From contig NZ_FUXJ01000002.1 of assembly GCF_900167045.1 (NCBI RefSeq), positions 277,122-341,121 of the forward strand: a stretch of 64,000 nt of DNA, given 5' to 3'. Shown piece after piece: positions 9,654-18,085 of this stretch (position 1 is its first letter; each line of letters opens with the position of its first letter). This DNA comes from Legionella maceachernii (GTDB taxonomy: Bacteria > Pseudomonadota > Gammaproteobacteria > Legionellales > Legionellaceae). Under the pieces are notes generated by a model. The model worked only from the letters and a program-made list of their open reading frames with translations, did no database searches and was not told the DNA's origin. A program made the position numbers and the translations under genes.

Positions 9654-10045
9654 TATATAATGAACTTGTAGAATCCTGCTTTTTTGCCCCCGAACACGTA
9701 GGTACAGTGGACTTAACGCAGCATTTGAGCGTTTATCATCGCACTGGAGAAGCAGGCCGTGGGGATGTATGCGATTTTTATTTACAGTGTAACGAAGAGG
9801 GAGTTGTACTCAAAGCGCGTTTTAAGGCTTACGGAAACCCTTATTTAGTTGCTGCAGCAGAATGGCTCTGTCGTCAATTGGAAGGAAGCCAAATCCATAC
9901 GCATCCTCAGTGGACTCATGGTGTGCTCGTTGAAAAATTGGCTATACCGAAAATCCGCTATTCGGTTGGATTGCAAGTCGAAGATGGCTATCAGGAACTA
10001 ATCCAAAAAATGAAAGCAAAGTTAAAGGGGAAAACTAATGAGTGA
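9650..10045 (+). CDS. Degenerate IscU/NifU-N-like protein lacking cluster ligands
   Basis: The 131-residue protein aligns along its length with IscU: the N-terminal helix (APEHVG), [20 protein letters not shown] and [15 protein letters not shown]. By my alignment every ligand of the E. coli scaffold is replaced: Cys37 by Arg (in GRGDV), Cys63 by Asn (YGNP), and His105-Cys106 by Arg-Tyr (KIRYS). The aspartate of GDV and the KI lysine remain. Four other cysteines (10, 41, 47, 74) are at unrelated positions. It overlaps iscS by four bases and iscA by eight, so it is translationally coupled and probably expressed. It cannot be a canonical [2Fe-2S] scaffold; a regulatory or structural partner of IscS is an inference. 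Confidence 0.85.
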   Translation: MIYNELVESCFFAPEHVGTVDLTQHLSVYHRTGEAGRGDVCDFYLQCNEEGVVLKARFKAYGNPYLVAAAEWLCRQLEGSQIHTHPQWTHGVLVEKLAIPKIRYSVGLQVEDGYQELIQKMKAKLKGKTNE

Positions 10046-10403
10046 AGTGATGCATCATACTAGTGACACAGGATTTGGTGTTAGTTTGAGCGAAACAGCG
10101 ATTCGTCATGTTGTCGCTTATCTTGAGAAACAAAAAGGTAGCAAGGGTGTGCGATTTTCAGTTAAGAAAACCGGATGTTCAGGAATGTCTTACGTTGTCG
10201 ATTATGTGGTTGCACCAAAAGACAATGACATTGTGCAGGAATTGACGGGTGATTATCAACTGTATATTGACAAAGCCAGTTACCCTTATCTTAAGGGAGT
10301 TAGGGTGGATTATGTCAAGCAAGGTCTAAATCATAAGTTCGTTTTTGAAAACCCAAATCAAACAGGACAATGCGGTTGCGGCGAGAGCTTTACTGTTGAG
10401 TAA
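10038..10403 (+). CDS. iscA: A-type iron-sulfur carrier (IscA/HesB family)
   Basis: A-type carriers bind iron or Fe-S clusters and hand them to target proteins. The 121 residues carry the conserved TGCSGMSY motif and the C-terminal CGCGESF motif, giving the three invariant cysteines at about 48, 112 and 114, plus LNHKFVFENPN before them. The N-terminal ~12 residues are longer than in E. coli IscA. ErpA is an alternative name, but the operon position behind iscS and the iscU-like gene favours IscA. It is the last gene of the unit and is followed by a hairpin at 10421-10461. hscB, hscA, fdx and iscX, which normally follow, are absent. Confidence 0.9.
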   Translation: MSEVMHHTSDTGFGVSLSETAIRHVVAYLEKQKGSKGVRFSVKKTGCSGMSYVVDYVVAPKDNDIVQELTGDYQLYIDKASYPYLKGVRVDYVKQGLNHKFVFENPNQTGQCGCGESFTVE

Positions 10404-10420
10404 GCCCGGATTTACAAAGA

Positions 10421-10461
10421 TGAGAAGCAATCAAGATCAGTGCTGCTTTGGTTGCTTCTTA
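10421..10461 (+). terminator. Hairpin after iscA
   Basis: AGAAGCAATCAA (10423-10434) pairs with TTGGTTGCTTCT (10448-10459) with a single T:G wobble over a 13-base loop. It starts 18 bases after the iscA stop codon. There is no U-tract, so it is a factor-dependent or weak terminator, or an mRNA-stabilising end. Confidence 0.5.
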
Positions 10462-10838
10462 ATGCTCGCTCGATTTATCAACTGATCGGCATCCTCTCTA
10501 TGTGAGTTGGATCAAAGCCAACTTTTTTATTATTTGATCGATTTGTTAAAAACTAACTCTTTTATAAAGGTACCCGCTGAACAAAATCCCCTGAGTTAAT
10601 CGCAATGGCACTTTTGTGTTTTTTTAATCAATTCAGAACTATTTTTTTATAAATTGAATTAAATTGTTTCAGATCGCGCAAAATTACTTGAAAAAAAGAT
10701 TATTTTTCCTTAAGCTTTCCTTAATAAATGAATATCATTAAAACAATGTTTACATACTTTGCTACATTTGTTAGCATATAGGCCACGATGTTCATTTATG
10801 AAGTTAAATAACTATTTTTTTGATTGTTGGAGAGGATA
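10462..10838 (+). promoter_or_regulatory. AT-rich fis upstream region with a candidate promoter
   Basis: About 380 bases without a gene, strongly AT-rich with many A and T runs, as expected for a growth-regulated nucleoid-protein gene. A candidate promoter is TTTACA (10749-10754), a 17-base spacer and TAGCAT (10772-10777), about 60 bases before the fis start. The -10 match is modest. I see no open reading frame or RNA gene here. Confidence 0.4.
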
Positions 10839-11126
10839 ATGAGTGCAGCAGTTATGCAGCGAGTTGAGAATCACAGTGAGGGGTTAAACCAGCAAGTTAT
10901 TGCTGCTGTGAAAGGATATCTAAACGCAGTTGGCAATAAAGAAGCTAATTTAAACCTTTATCAATTGATTGTAGAAGAAGTTGAAGCTCCTCTATTTCGT
11001 ACAGTGATGGAGTTAACTCGGTATAATCAATCTAAGGCAGCTCGTGTTCTTGGTGTAAGCCGTGGTACGTTACGCACTAAGTTGAAGCGCTATTTCGATG
11101 ATGAGTTCATTGGTACTCGCGGGTAG
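10839..11126 (+). CDS. fis: Fis-family nucleoid-associated DNA-binding protein
   Basis: Fis is a small dimeric DNA-bending protein controlling rRNA, growth-phase and, in Legionella, virulence genes. The start is the ATG 15 bases inside the longest frame, giving MSAAVMQRVENHSEG behind a good AGAGGA site. The 95-residue product ends in the diagnostic helix-turn-helix: MELTRYNQSKAARVLGVSRG followed by TLRTKLKRYF. The C-terminus runs about six residues beyond the usual Fis end. It lies just before rnpB on the same strand. Legionella genomes carry several fis paralogues, so which one this is cannot be decided here. Confidence 0.93.
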   Translation: MSAAVMQRVENHSEGLNQQVIAAVKGYLNAVGNKEANLNLYQLIVEEVEAPLFRTVMELTRYNQSKAARVLGVSRGTLRTKLKRYFDDEFIGTRG

Positions 11127-11174
11127 TTTCTGAATTACTGGCCTTTCACTAGGCACTCTGCTAGTATTAGTAAC

Positions 11175-11533
11175 AGAGTCGGTCAGGCAATCGCTCTTTG
11201 TGTACCACGAAGGGAGGAAAGTCCGGGCTCCATAGGGCAGAGTGCCAGGTAACGCCTGGGAGGTGTGAGCCTACGGAAAGTGCCACAGAAAATATACCGC
11301 CTGTTCATTTAGCAGGTAAGGGTGAAATGGTGCGGTAAGAGCGCACCGCGCGATTGGTAACAGTCGTGGCAGGGAAAACCCCACTCGGAGCAAGACCAAA
11401 TAGGAATCCTACTTACCTTTGGTAAGAGCGTACGGCCCGTACGGGATTCGGGTAGGTTGCTTGAGGCATGTGGTGACGCATGTCCCAGATGAATGATTGT
11501 CCGCGACAGAACCCGGCTTATCGACCGACTTAT
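11175..11533 (+). ncRNA. rnpB: RNase P RNA (class A)
   Basis: RNase P RNA is the catalytic subunit that removes 5' leaders from pre-tRNAs. The region carries the universally conserved GAGGAAAGTCCGGGCTCC near 11212-11231 and, at the 3' end, AGAACCCGGCTTATCG (about 11507-11522). The 5' AGTCGGTC (11177) pairs with GACCGACT (11523-11530), closing the P1 helix. The ~355-base size fits bacterial class A. The ends are estimated from P1. A TAGTAT box at 11162-11167 could be its -10 element, and TTATTTTTATC follows the 3' end. Confidence 0.95.
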
Positions 11534-11610
11534 TTTTATCTCAATAGGCATGCTCATTAACGCGAACTTAGGCCGCCTGCCCCTAATTCATTCGGTAACG
11601 TAAACGTTCA

Positions 11611-11740
11611 CGTATAAATCAGCAGGGTAAACGCGTCTCATAGGACTATATAAAACCAAAAAGTCTAAGTTCCGCTCGTTATGCCTGAAAAGTACTCACA
11701 AATTTAGACAGGAGAATGCGTTTACCCCTGTATAAATCAA
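11611..11740. repeat. MITE-like element with GGTAAACGC terminal inverted repeats
   Basis: CAGGGTAAACGCGTCT (11623-11638) and, inverted, AGAATGCGTTTACCCCTG (11713-11730) bound about 110 bases of non-coding DNA. The same core, GTAAACGCATCT, recurs in the inverted repeat around yggU (61167 and 61891). This suggests a non-autonomous mobile or palindromic repeat inserted between rnpB and coaX. No transposase gene is present. Confidence 0.5.
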
Positions 11741-11808
11741 TCCTTCTCTTGATTCTAATCTTAACTCGACTTACTATCGCGCATTTAGGAATGCGAAGAG
11801 TATTGACT

Positions 11809-12576
11809 ATGATGTTATGTATCGATGTGGGGAATTCTCATATTTACGGGGGTGTTTTTGCTGGAGAAGAAATTCGTCTTCGCTTTCGTCATACATCAAA
11901 AATCAGTACTTCTGATGAGTTAGGTATTTTTCTTAAATCCGTGTTACGTGAAAATCAATGCTCTCCGGAGGCAATTAACCAAATTGCTATTTGCTCAGTG
12001 GTTCCACAAATTGATTATTCTTTGCGTGCTGCCTGCTTAAAATATTTTTCAGTAGAGCCTTTTTTCCTTCAATCGGGAGTGAAAACAGGCCTAAACATTA
12101 AATATCGCAATCCTATTGAAGTAGGGGCCGACCGTATCGCCAATGCAATTGCGGCCACTTCGCTATTTCCTGGGAAAAACATCATCGTCATTGATTTTGG
12201 CACTGCAACTACTTTCTGTGTCATCACCGCCCAAAAAGGGTATTTAGGGGGATCGATTTTACCTGGTGTACGTTTGGCGGTGGATGCACTGGCTTTGAAA
12301 ACTGCAAAATTGCCCGCTGTGGAAATAATTAAGCCTGAGCAAGTAGTCGGGCGCTCCACGATAGAAAGCATCCAAGCCGGTGTGTACTATGGTGCTTTGG
12401 GCGCTTGTCGAGAATTAATTCATCGTATTAAAGAAGAGATTTTCTCAAAGCAAGAAGTTCTAGTGCTTGCAACCGGAGGATTTGCTTCTTTATTTGATAA
12501 ACAAGGTATTTACGATCACCTCATTCCAGATTTAGTGTTACAAGGGGTTCGTTTAGCGGCAGAGTTAAATTGCTAG
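11809..12576 (+). CDS. coaX: Type III pantothenate kinase CoaX
   Basis: CoaX phosphorylates pantothenate, the first step of coenzyme A synthesis. It belongs to the ASKHA fold and is not inhibited by CoA. The start is set at one of two adjacent ATGs (11809 or 11812) so that the protein begins with the phosphate-loop motif LCIDVGNSHIYGGVF. An upstream in-frame ATG at 11716 would add 31 hydrophobic residues and lies in the MITE-like repeat, so it was rejected. Other family motifs are GADRIANAIAA, DFGTATTF and GGSILPGVRLAVDAL. The ~255 residues match the family. It is a single gene between rnpB and the dcw cluster. Confidence 0.95.
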   Translation: MMLCIDVGNSHIYGGVFAGEEIRLRFRHTSKISTSDELGIFLKSVLRENQCSPEAINQIAICSVVPQIDYSLRAACLKYFSVEPFFLQSGVKTGLNIKYRNPIEVGADRIANAIAATSLFPGKNIIVIDFGTATTFCVITAQKGYLGGSILPGVRLAVDALALKTAKLPAVEIIKPEQVVGRSTIESIQAGVYYGALGACRELIHRIKEEIFSKQEVLVLATGGFASLFDKQGIYDHLIPDLVLQGVRLAAELNC

Positions 12577-12914
12577 CGCTTTCTGAGAAGAATACTTCTC
12601 AAGTTGAAAAATACAAAAGTAGTTTATTGAGGTAAATCAGTTGTCCTTCTGTTTTTATTCAGAACAAATTTATTCATCAGATTGAAACTTTTGCGATAAC
12701 TCACTTTTCTCCTAACTCCTATGTCTCGCGGACAAGGCGTGAGGCGTAGAAAAAAGAATGAACAATTCGAAATAGTTGCGAATGTCCTCGTAGGCTGGTT
12801 TTTTGTCTGCTGTTTTCAAAGATTATTAAATTCTCATTATGAAAATATTTAACTCATATTTTGGAAAAATAAACCACTTTGCATGGATTTTTTTTTAAAA
12901 TCGTCGTTAAAGGG
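12577..12914. other. Non-coding region before the dcw promoter
   Basis: This stretch of about 340 bases holds no convincing gene. It contains one REP-like copy at 12725-12748 (CGCGGACAAGGCG) and AT-rich sequence leading into the mraZ promoter. Confidence 0.6.
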
Positions 12915-12944
12915 TTGACGCTTGGGAAATTGTGTTTCTATAGT
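12915..12944 (+). promoter_or_regulatory. Candidate sigma-70 promoter of the dcw cluster
   Basis: TTGACG (12915-12920), an 18-base spacer and TATAGT (12939-12944) form a good sigma-70 promoter about 118 bases upstream of the mraZ start. It lies just before the MraZ-box-like repeats and is the best promoter candidate in the region. Confidence 0.65.
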
Positions 12945-12974
12945 GTATAAAAGTGGTTTAAAATAACAAAAAAG

Positions 12975-12989
12975 TGGAGAATTGTGGGG
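12975..12989 (+). promoter_or_regulatory. MraZ-box-like direct repeats
   Basis: TGGAG (12975-12979) and TGGGG (12985-12989) are spaced by five bases, the register of the TGGGN repeats that MraZ binds to repress its own operon in E. coli. They lie about 30 bases after the predicted -10 box. Only two units are seen and one has a mismatch. Confidence 0.45.
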
Positions 12990-13061
12990 AGGGTGAGATG
13001 TCGGCGGATTGTTTAATAAAATTTCAGCTGGCATCTCAGTCACCTGCATAAATTGAAAATC

Positions 13062-13520
13062 ATGTTTCGCGGAATTAATGCCATTACCATCGACGGAAAA
13101 GGCCGACTTGCTGTGCCAACCCGTTATCGAGATGCCTTGACTGCACAAGACAAGGCCTCTTTGGTAGTGACTATTGATACAGAAGAAACCTGTTTGCTGC
13201 TTTATCCAGCAGAGGAATGGCAAATCATTGAGGATAAATTACAAAGTTTGCCAAGCTTTAATGCAGCAGCACGGCGCATTCAACGCTTGTTGATTGGGCA
13301 TGCGACGGATGTGGAATTAGACAATAGTGGGCGTATCCTGCTGCCACAACTACTCAGGGATTATGCACATCTCGATAAAAAAGTAGTGATGATTGGTCAG
13401 GGTAATAAATTTGAAGTATGGGATGAATGCTTGTGGCAAACCAGGCGTGAGCATTGGTTAGCTGAAGAAGCCTCTAGAGAAGATGGATTGCCTGATGAAA
13501 TGAAAACCTTTTCTTTGTAA
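13062..13520 (+). CDS. mraZ: Transcriptional regulator MraZ
   Basis: MraZ is the AbrB-like repressor that opens the division and cell-wall cluster. The start is the ATG giving [20 protein letters not shown]; a TTG three codons upstream was not used. The 152-residue product has two swapped-hairpin MraZ repeats, with [14 protein letters not shown] near residue 11 and [16 protein letters not shown] near residue 87. The length is typical. No strong ribosome site precedes it, suggesting low expression. It is followed after 11 bases by rsmH. Autoregulation through the boxes at 12975-12989 is inferred from the family. Confidence 0.95.
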   Translation: MFRGINAITIDGKGRLAVPTRYRDALTAQDKASLVVTIDTEETCLLLYPAEEWQIIEDKLQSLPSFNAAARRIQRLLIGHATDVELDNSGRILLPQLLRDYAHLDKKVVMIGQGNKFEVWDECLWQTRREHWLAEEASREDGLPDEMKTFSL

Positions 13521-13531
13521 CGGAAGTAATT

Positions 13532-14458
13532 ATGACAACGCATCAATCAGTATTGTTGCAAGAAGCAATTGATGGCTTGGCCATTAAGCCAGAAGGCGTC
13601 TATATCGATGGAACGTTCGGGCGTGGTGGGCATAGTAAGGTTATTTTGCAGCGACTATCGGCATCCGGACGATTGCTTGCGATTGATAAAGACCCTGAAG
13701 CAATTGCCTACGCTAAACAGCATTTTGCCGATGACCCGAGGTTTCAAATTATTCATGGTTCGTTTGCTACGCTTGCGGAACTTGCTAAAGCAGAACAGAT
13801 CTACGGCTGTATTGACGGTGTTTTGTTAGATCTCGGTGTTTCATCACCGCAATTGGACAATCCCAACCGAGGCTTCAGCTTTATGCAGAAAGGTCCTTTA
13901 GATATGCGTATGAATTTGCAGCAAGAATTGGATGCTGCGCGCTTCATCAATCATGCAGAGGCCGAAGAAATGGCGACTGTCTTCAGAGAATACGGGGAAG
14001 AGCGTTTTGCGGGTCGTATAGCGCGGGCAATTGTTGCTGCGCGAGAACAAACACCCATTAAGACAACCGATCAGTTAGCTGAAATTGTTAAGCAGGCAAA
14101 TCCAAAGTGGGAAAAGCACAAACACCCTGCAACCCGTGTATTTCAAGCAATACGTATTCACATCAATCAGGAGCTCAGTGATTTGGTGACTTGTCTGAAT
14201 AGTGCCATGGATGCGTTAGCGGTGGGGGGGCGCCTGGTGGTTATTAGTTTCCATTCCTTGGAGGACCGTATTGTGAAGCAATTCATGCGTGATAAAGAGT
14301 ATGGGCATCGTCCCCCACCCGGTGTTCCTCTACGCAATGTGGAAATGTCGACCAATTTTAAAAGAGTAGGTAAGGCTATAAAAGCGTCTGATAACGAAAT
14401 AAGGCAGAACGTTAGAGCCCGTAGCGCAGTTTTACGTATAGGAGAAAAAATAGCATGA
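13532..14458 (+). CDS. rsmH: 16S rRNA (cytosine-1402-N4)-methyltransferase RsmH
   Basis: RsmH (MraW) is the AdoMet-dependent enzyme that methylates N4 of C1402 in the ribosomal P site. The 308 residues show the AdoMet-binding [13 protein letters not shown] near 28, the [12 protein letters not shown] motif, [14 protein letters not shown], and the C-terminal [15 protein letters not shown]. The length matches the family. It overlaps ftsL by four bases, a sign of translational coupling in the dcw operon. Nothing unusual. Confidence 0.97.
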   Translation: MTTHQSVLLQEAIDGLAIKPEGVYIDGTFGRGGHSKVILQRLSASGRLLAIDKDPEAIAYAKQHFADDPRFQIIHGSFATLAELAKAEQIYGCIDGVLLDLGVSSPQLDNPNRGFSFMQKGPLDMRMNLQQELDAARFINHAEAEEMATVFREYGEERFAGRIARAIVAAREQTPIKTTDQLAEIVKQANPKWEKHKHPATRVFQAIRIHINQELSDLVTCLNSAMDALAVGGRLVVISFHSLEDRIVKQFMRDKEYGHRPPPGVPLRNVEMSTNFKRVGKAIKASDNEIRQNVRARSAVLRIGEKIA

Positions 14459-14793
14459 ATGCTGCGGCCAGAGCGATCAATCAAAGCAATTTTTTTACTG
14501 GACAATTATCCGATATGCGGTTTTCAAAACAGCTTTGTTTTTTACTGACTCTATTGTTAGCGGTTCTAGTCACTGCATTGGCGATTGTTTATACTACCAA
14601 CGAGCATCGTATCTATTTCAGCCAATTACAGAGCTTGGAACAGGAAGCTAATCAATTACAATTACAGTGGGGGCAATTATTGTTGGAACAAGCCAGCCTT
14701 GCAACGCCTGCCCGAGTTGAACAATTGGCCGTGGAGAAGTTGCAAATGAGATTACCCATGGATAAAGAAATTTTTATATTACGAACAGAATGA
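14455..14793 (+). CDS. ftsL: Cell division protein FtsL
   Basis: FtsL is a small bitopic membrane protein that joins FtsB and FtsQ at the divisome and helps activate FtsWI. The 112 residues consist of a short cytoplasmic tail, one membrane segment (about 24-44, [20 protein letters not shown]) and a periplasmic leucine-zipper-like helix rich in Gln, Leu and Glu. The primary sequence is poorly conserved in this family, so the call rests on topology, length and position between rsmH and ftsI, both of which it overlaps by four bases. Confidence 0.92.
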   Translation: MNAAARAINQSNFFTGQLSDMRFSKQLCFLLTLLLAVLVTALAIVYTTNEHRIYFSQLQSLEQEANQLQLQWGQLLLEQASLATPARVEQLAVEKLQMRLPMDKEIFILRTE

Positions 14794-16454
14794 AAAATAA
14801 TGGCCACCAGGCACGATTAATCGTCGTATCTTGTTTTTTCCTCTTGGTATTAGGCGCTCTTTTATGGAGGATGCTGGATTTAACGGTTCTGCATCGTCAA
14901 TTTTTACAAGGACAAGGAGATGCGCGCAGTTTGCGTGTAATCGACATACCGGCGCATCGGGGCATGATTACTGACCGTCAAGGAATACCACTTGCGGTAA
15001 GTACTCCAGTACAGTCTGTATGGATAAATCCTAAAACCTTTAATCCCACTCTCAGGCAGCTGACTGAATTATGTCGTCTATTGAACATTTCTCCTAGGCA
15101 TCTGCGCAGCAGTGTGGGGCAAGCCCGTAATCGAGAGTTTCTCTATTTACAACGCCAGTTGCCCCCACCACTAACCAAAAAAATTGAAGAACTTAATATC
15201 CCAGGGGTCAACTTTCAGCAAGAATTTAAGCGATACTATCCTGAGGGGGAAAGTATGGCTCAATTACTGGGTTTTACCAATATTGATGATATCGGAATCG
15301 AAGGTCTAGAACTCGCCTATCAAGATTGGCTAATGGGAACCAATGGCAAAAAAAGGGTTGTCAAAGATCGGATGGGCGAAATTATTGAAGAGCTTGGGAT
15401 TATTAAGCTGCCTCGTCCCGGTCAGGATTTGGTATTAAGCATCGACCGGCGTATCCAGTATTTGGCTTACCACGAATTGCAAAATACAATGGAAAAATTT
15501 GCAGCAAAATCGGGTTCAGTAGTGGTGGTCGATACTCGCAATGGAGAAATTTTAGCGGCGGCAAACGCACCCTCTTTTAATCCCAACGCGCGTGGTCGCT
15601 ATACTTTAGACAGTTATCGCAATAGGGCTTTGACGGATACTTTTGAGCCTGGGTCTGTAATCAAGGCATTTAGTATAGCAAGCGCTTTAGGAAGTGGACT
15701 CTTTAAGCCAGATACTATCATTGATACACGGCCAAGTTGGATGATTGTCCATGGTCATACCATTCGTGACATTCATAATTATGGTGTTCTGGATGTTACT
15801 GGCGTGCTTCAACATTCGAGTAACGTGGGTGTAGCAAAAATGGTCTTAGCCAGCCCACCGGAGCAATTAATTGGTTTATTACAGCGCGTTGGTTTTGGAC
15901 AGCGCACGGAGAGTGGTTACCCCGGAGAAAGTGATGGCAGTATTGTCAATGTTAAAGATGCAAATCCTTTTGTATTGGGTACCGTGAGCTTTGGTTATGG
16001 CATGTCAGTGACTGCGCTACAATTAGCCAAAGCATATCTTATTTTTGCAAACGAAGGTCGGTTAAAACCCGTTACCTTATTGCATAATGAAAATGAAGTA
16101 GTAGGGGAGCAGGTTTTAGATAAAAAAACGGCAAAACAGGTTCTTGCGATGTTGGAAGCAGTGCTAGGTAACGGGGGAACGGGGCGCTCAGCAAGAGTTC
16201 CAGGATATCGTGTGGCAGGAAAAACGGGAACTGCTCAAATCGCTGGCAAAAATGGCTATGAGAAACATCGCCATATTGCAAGCTTTGTGGGTATCGCCCC
16301 TGTTTCAAATCCTCGCTTCGTTGTCGCTGTCGTGATTCACGAGCCTACTAAAAACGGTTATTACGCAGCCTCCGTTGCCGCCCCTCTTTTTGCGCAAGTC
16401 ATGTCGGGAACGCTGCGTATTCTTGATGTTCCACCTGACCAAACGACTACATGA
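14790..16454 (+). CDS. ftsI: Peptidoglycan D,D-transpeptidase FtsI (PBP3)
   Basis: FtsI is the class B penicillin-binding protein that crosslinks septal peptidoglycan together with FtsW. It has an N-terminal membrane anchor (about 9-28), a pedestal domain (RGMITDRQGIPLAVS near 57) and a transpeptidase domain with the three active-site motifs: SVIK (SxxK, nucleophile serine near 289), SSN and KTGTAQ near 475. The 554 residues are normal. It is coupled to ftsL and ends seven bases before murE. No missing catalytic residue. Confidence 0.97.
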   Translation: MKNNGHQARLIVVSCFFLLVLGALLWRMLDLTVLHRQFLQGQGDARSLRVIDIPAHRGMITDRQGIPLAVSTPVQSVWINPKTFNPTLRQLTELCRLLNISPRHLRSSVGQARNREFLYLQRQLPPPLTKKIEELNIPGVNFQQEFKRYYPEGESMAQLLGFTNIDDIGIEGLELAYQDWLMGTNGKKRVVKDRMGEIIEELGIIKLPRPGQDLVLSIDRRIQYLAYHELQNTMEKFAAKSGSVVVVDTRNGEILAAANAPSFNPNARGRYTLDSYRNRALTDTFEPGSVIKAFSIASALGSGLFKPDTIIDTRPSWMIVHGHTIRDIHNYGVLDVTGVLQHSSNVGVAKMVLASPPEQLIGLLQRVGFGQRTESGYPGESDGSIVNVKDANPFVLGTVSFGYGMSVTALQLAKAYLIFANEGRLKPVTLLHNENEVVGEQVLDKKTAKQVLAMLEAVLGNGGTGRSARVPGYRVAGKTGTAQIAGKNGYEKHRHIASFVGIAPVSNPRFVVAVVIHEPTKNGYYAASVAAPLFAQVMSGTLRILDVPPDQTTT

Positions 16455-16461
16455 GGTGATA

Positions 16462-17916
16462 ATGAAATTTGCTGAGCTGATGCAACCGTGGATTAAAGGG
16501 GCTATTCCTGAATGCGAAATTTTAGGTTTGCACAACGATAGCCGGCAAATTAAGCCAGGATTTTTATTTTTCGCTTACCCCGGTCTGGCAACGGATGGAC
16601 GCCTCTTTATCCAGCAAGCAATCAATGCTGGAGCAGCTGCATTGGTTTATGATCCCGAAAATTGGTCTTCTGTTAGCCAAATCCCAGCACATTTTCCAGC
16701 CGTACCTGTACCGAGGTTAGGAACCCAGCTAGGTGCCATCGCGAGTCGGTTTTATGGGGAGCCAACAAAAAAACTTGCTGTCACAGGCGTGACAGGAACT
16801 AACGGCAAAACAACGATTGCTTTTCAACTGGCACAAGCACATAACTTATTAGGTGAGCATGCCGCTTATATTGGCACGATAGGGCAGGGCGAAGTTTCGG
16901 CCTTGCAACCTTTAATTAACACCACACCCGATGCGCTTTGTTTACAAGAGCTTATGCATTACTATGAGCAAAAGGCAATAAAACACGTTTGCATGGAAGT
17001 TTCTTCACATGCTTTGTCTCAAGGACGTGTCGATAGTATTGAATTTCAACAAGCCATTTTTACTAATCTAAGCCATGAGCATTTAGATTATCACCTCAAC
17101 ATGCAAGCTTATGCTGAAGCAAAAGCGATGTTATTCGCGAAACCTAATCTTCAATGGGCAATAATTAATAAAGACGATAGCTACAGTTCGTTAATGCGCA
17201 AGCAGTGTAAGGCCAAGCAAATCATGAGCTATGGTGTGCGAGAGGACGCTGAAGTAAAAGCACTGCGTTGGAATGTTAATCTCAAAGGAACAGAGCTTGA
17301 ATTAGTGTCGCCATGGGGCCATCAGGAATTGGTGATTAACGCTTTGGGATTTTTTAATATTTATAATGCATTAGCTGTCTTCACCAGTTTATTAGCTTAT
17401 GGTTATCCTGTGGAAAAAGTAGTTGAGGTCATGACAAAATTACAAGCGGCTCCCGGGCGAATGGAAATTGTAACTCGAGAACCTTACACTATTGTTGATT
17501 ACGCGCATTCTCCCGATGCATTGGAAAATGTATTGGCTACCTTGCAGAATGTTAAAAAAGGTCGAATCATAGTGGTATTCGGCTGCGGTGGTGATCGCGA
17601 TAAAACAAAACGTCCAATGATGGGTAAAATCGCCAGCCAGTATGCCGATATTACAATCATTACGAGCGATAATCCACGTACCGAAGATCCCCTCGCCATT
17701 ATCGAGGCAATAGAGTCCGGTATTTCAAACAAAGTGAATCTTTATAAAATTCCCGATCGTGAGCAAGCCATTGCCAAAGCAATGAGCTTGGCGAATAAGG
17801 ATGATATTATTCTAGTAGCAGGGAAAGGGCATGAGAATTATCAGCAAATTGGTAACGTTCGTCATGCTTTTTCTGATCAGGTCGTTATTCGACGATTGAG
17901 TGAACAACCTGCGTAA
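16462..17916 (+). CDS. murE: UDP-MurNAc-tripeptide synthetase MurE
   Basis: MurE adds meso-diaminopimelate to UDP-MurNAc-L-Ala-D-Glu in the cytoplasm. The start is the ATG giving MKFAELMQPWIKG, just behind a GAGGTGAT ribosome site; longer frames overlap ftsI and were rejected. The 484 residues include the ATP loop VTGVTGTNGKTT near 110, the central ligase domain and the DNPR motif in SDNPRTEDP, which marks meso-DAP rather than lysine specificity. The dcw cluster stops here: no murF, mraY, murD or ftsW follows. Confidence 0.97.
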   Translation: MKFAELMQPWIKGAIPECEILGLHNDSRQIKPGFLFFAYPGLATDGRLFIQQAINAGAAALVYDPENWSSVSQIPAHFPAVPVPRLGTQLGAIASRFYGEPTKKLAVTGVTGTNGKTTIAFQLAQAHNLLGEHAAYIGTIGQGEVSALQPLINTTPDALCLQELMHYYEQKAIKHVCMEVSSHALSQGRVDSIEFQQAIFTNLSHEHLDYHLNMQAYAEAKAMLFAKPNLQWAIINKDDSYSSLMRKQCKAKQIMSYGVREDAEVKALRWNVNLKGTELELVSPWGHQELVINALGFFNIYNALAVFTSLLAYGYPVEKVVEVMTKLQAAPGRMEIVTREPYTIVDYAHSPDALENVLATLQNVKKGRIIVVFGCGGDRDKTKRPMMGKIASQYADITIITSDNPRTEDPLAIIEAIESGISNKVNLYKIPDREQAIAKAMSLANKDDIILVAGKGHENYQQIGNVRHAFSDQVVIRRLSEQPA

Positions 17917-18085
17917 ATAGTTTATTTTTTTGTTCAGCAATATTATCATTTGAGCAGTACAGTCTATTATTCCCGACTTCATTAAAGTCGCGTTATTGTC
18001 TTCTTAAAAAATATCTGTATGATGCTAACCCAAAGTTTTTTCAACAAAAAATTCGACTGAAAGCGCTTTTTAGCAGGATTTATAA

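Noticed and set aside
11309-11557. Minus-strand 82-codon frame over rnpB
   Set aside because: The region is RNase P RNA with its conserved core; an overlapping protein is not supported.
11716-11808. Longer N-terminus for CoaX
   Set aside because: The extra 31 residues are hydrophobic, lie in the MITE-like repeat and precede the conserved first strand LCIDVGNS with which CoaX proteins begin.
13569-13829. Alternative-frame ORF inside rsmH
   Set aside because: Frame shadow within a complete, conserved gene.
16375-16461. Longer N-terminus for MurE overlapping ftsI
   Set aside because: It is encoded out of frame within ftsI, whereas the ATG at 16462 has a good ribosome site and gives the typical N-terminus.
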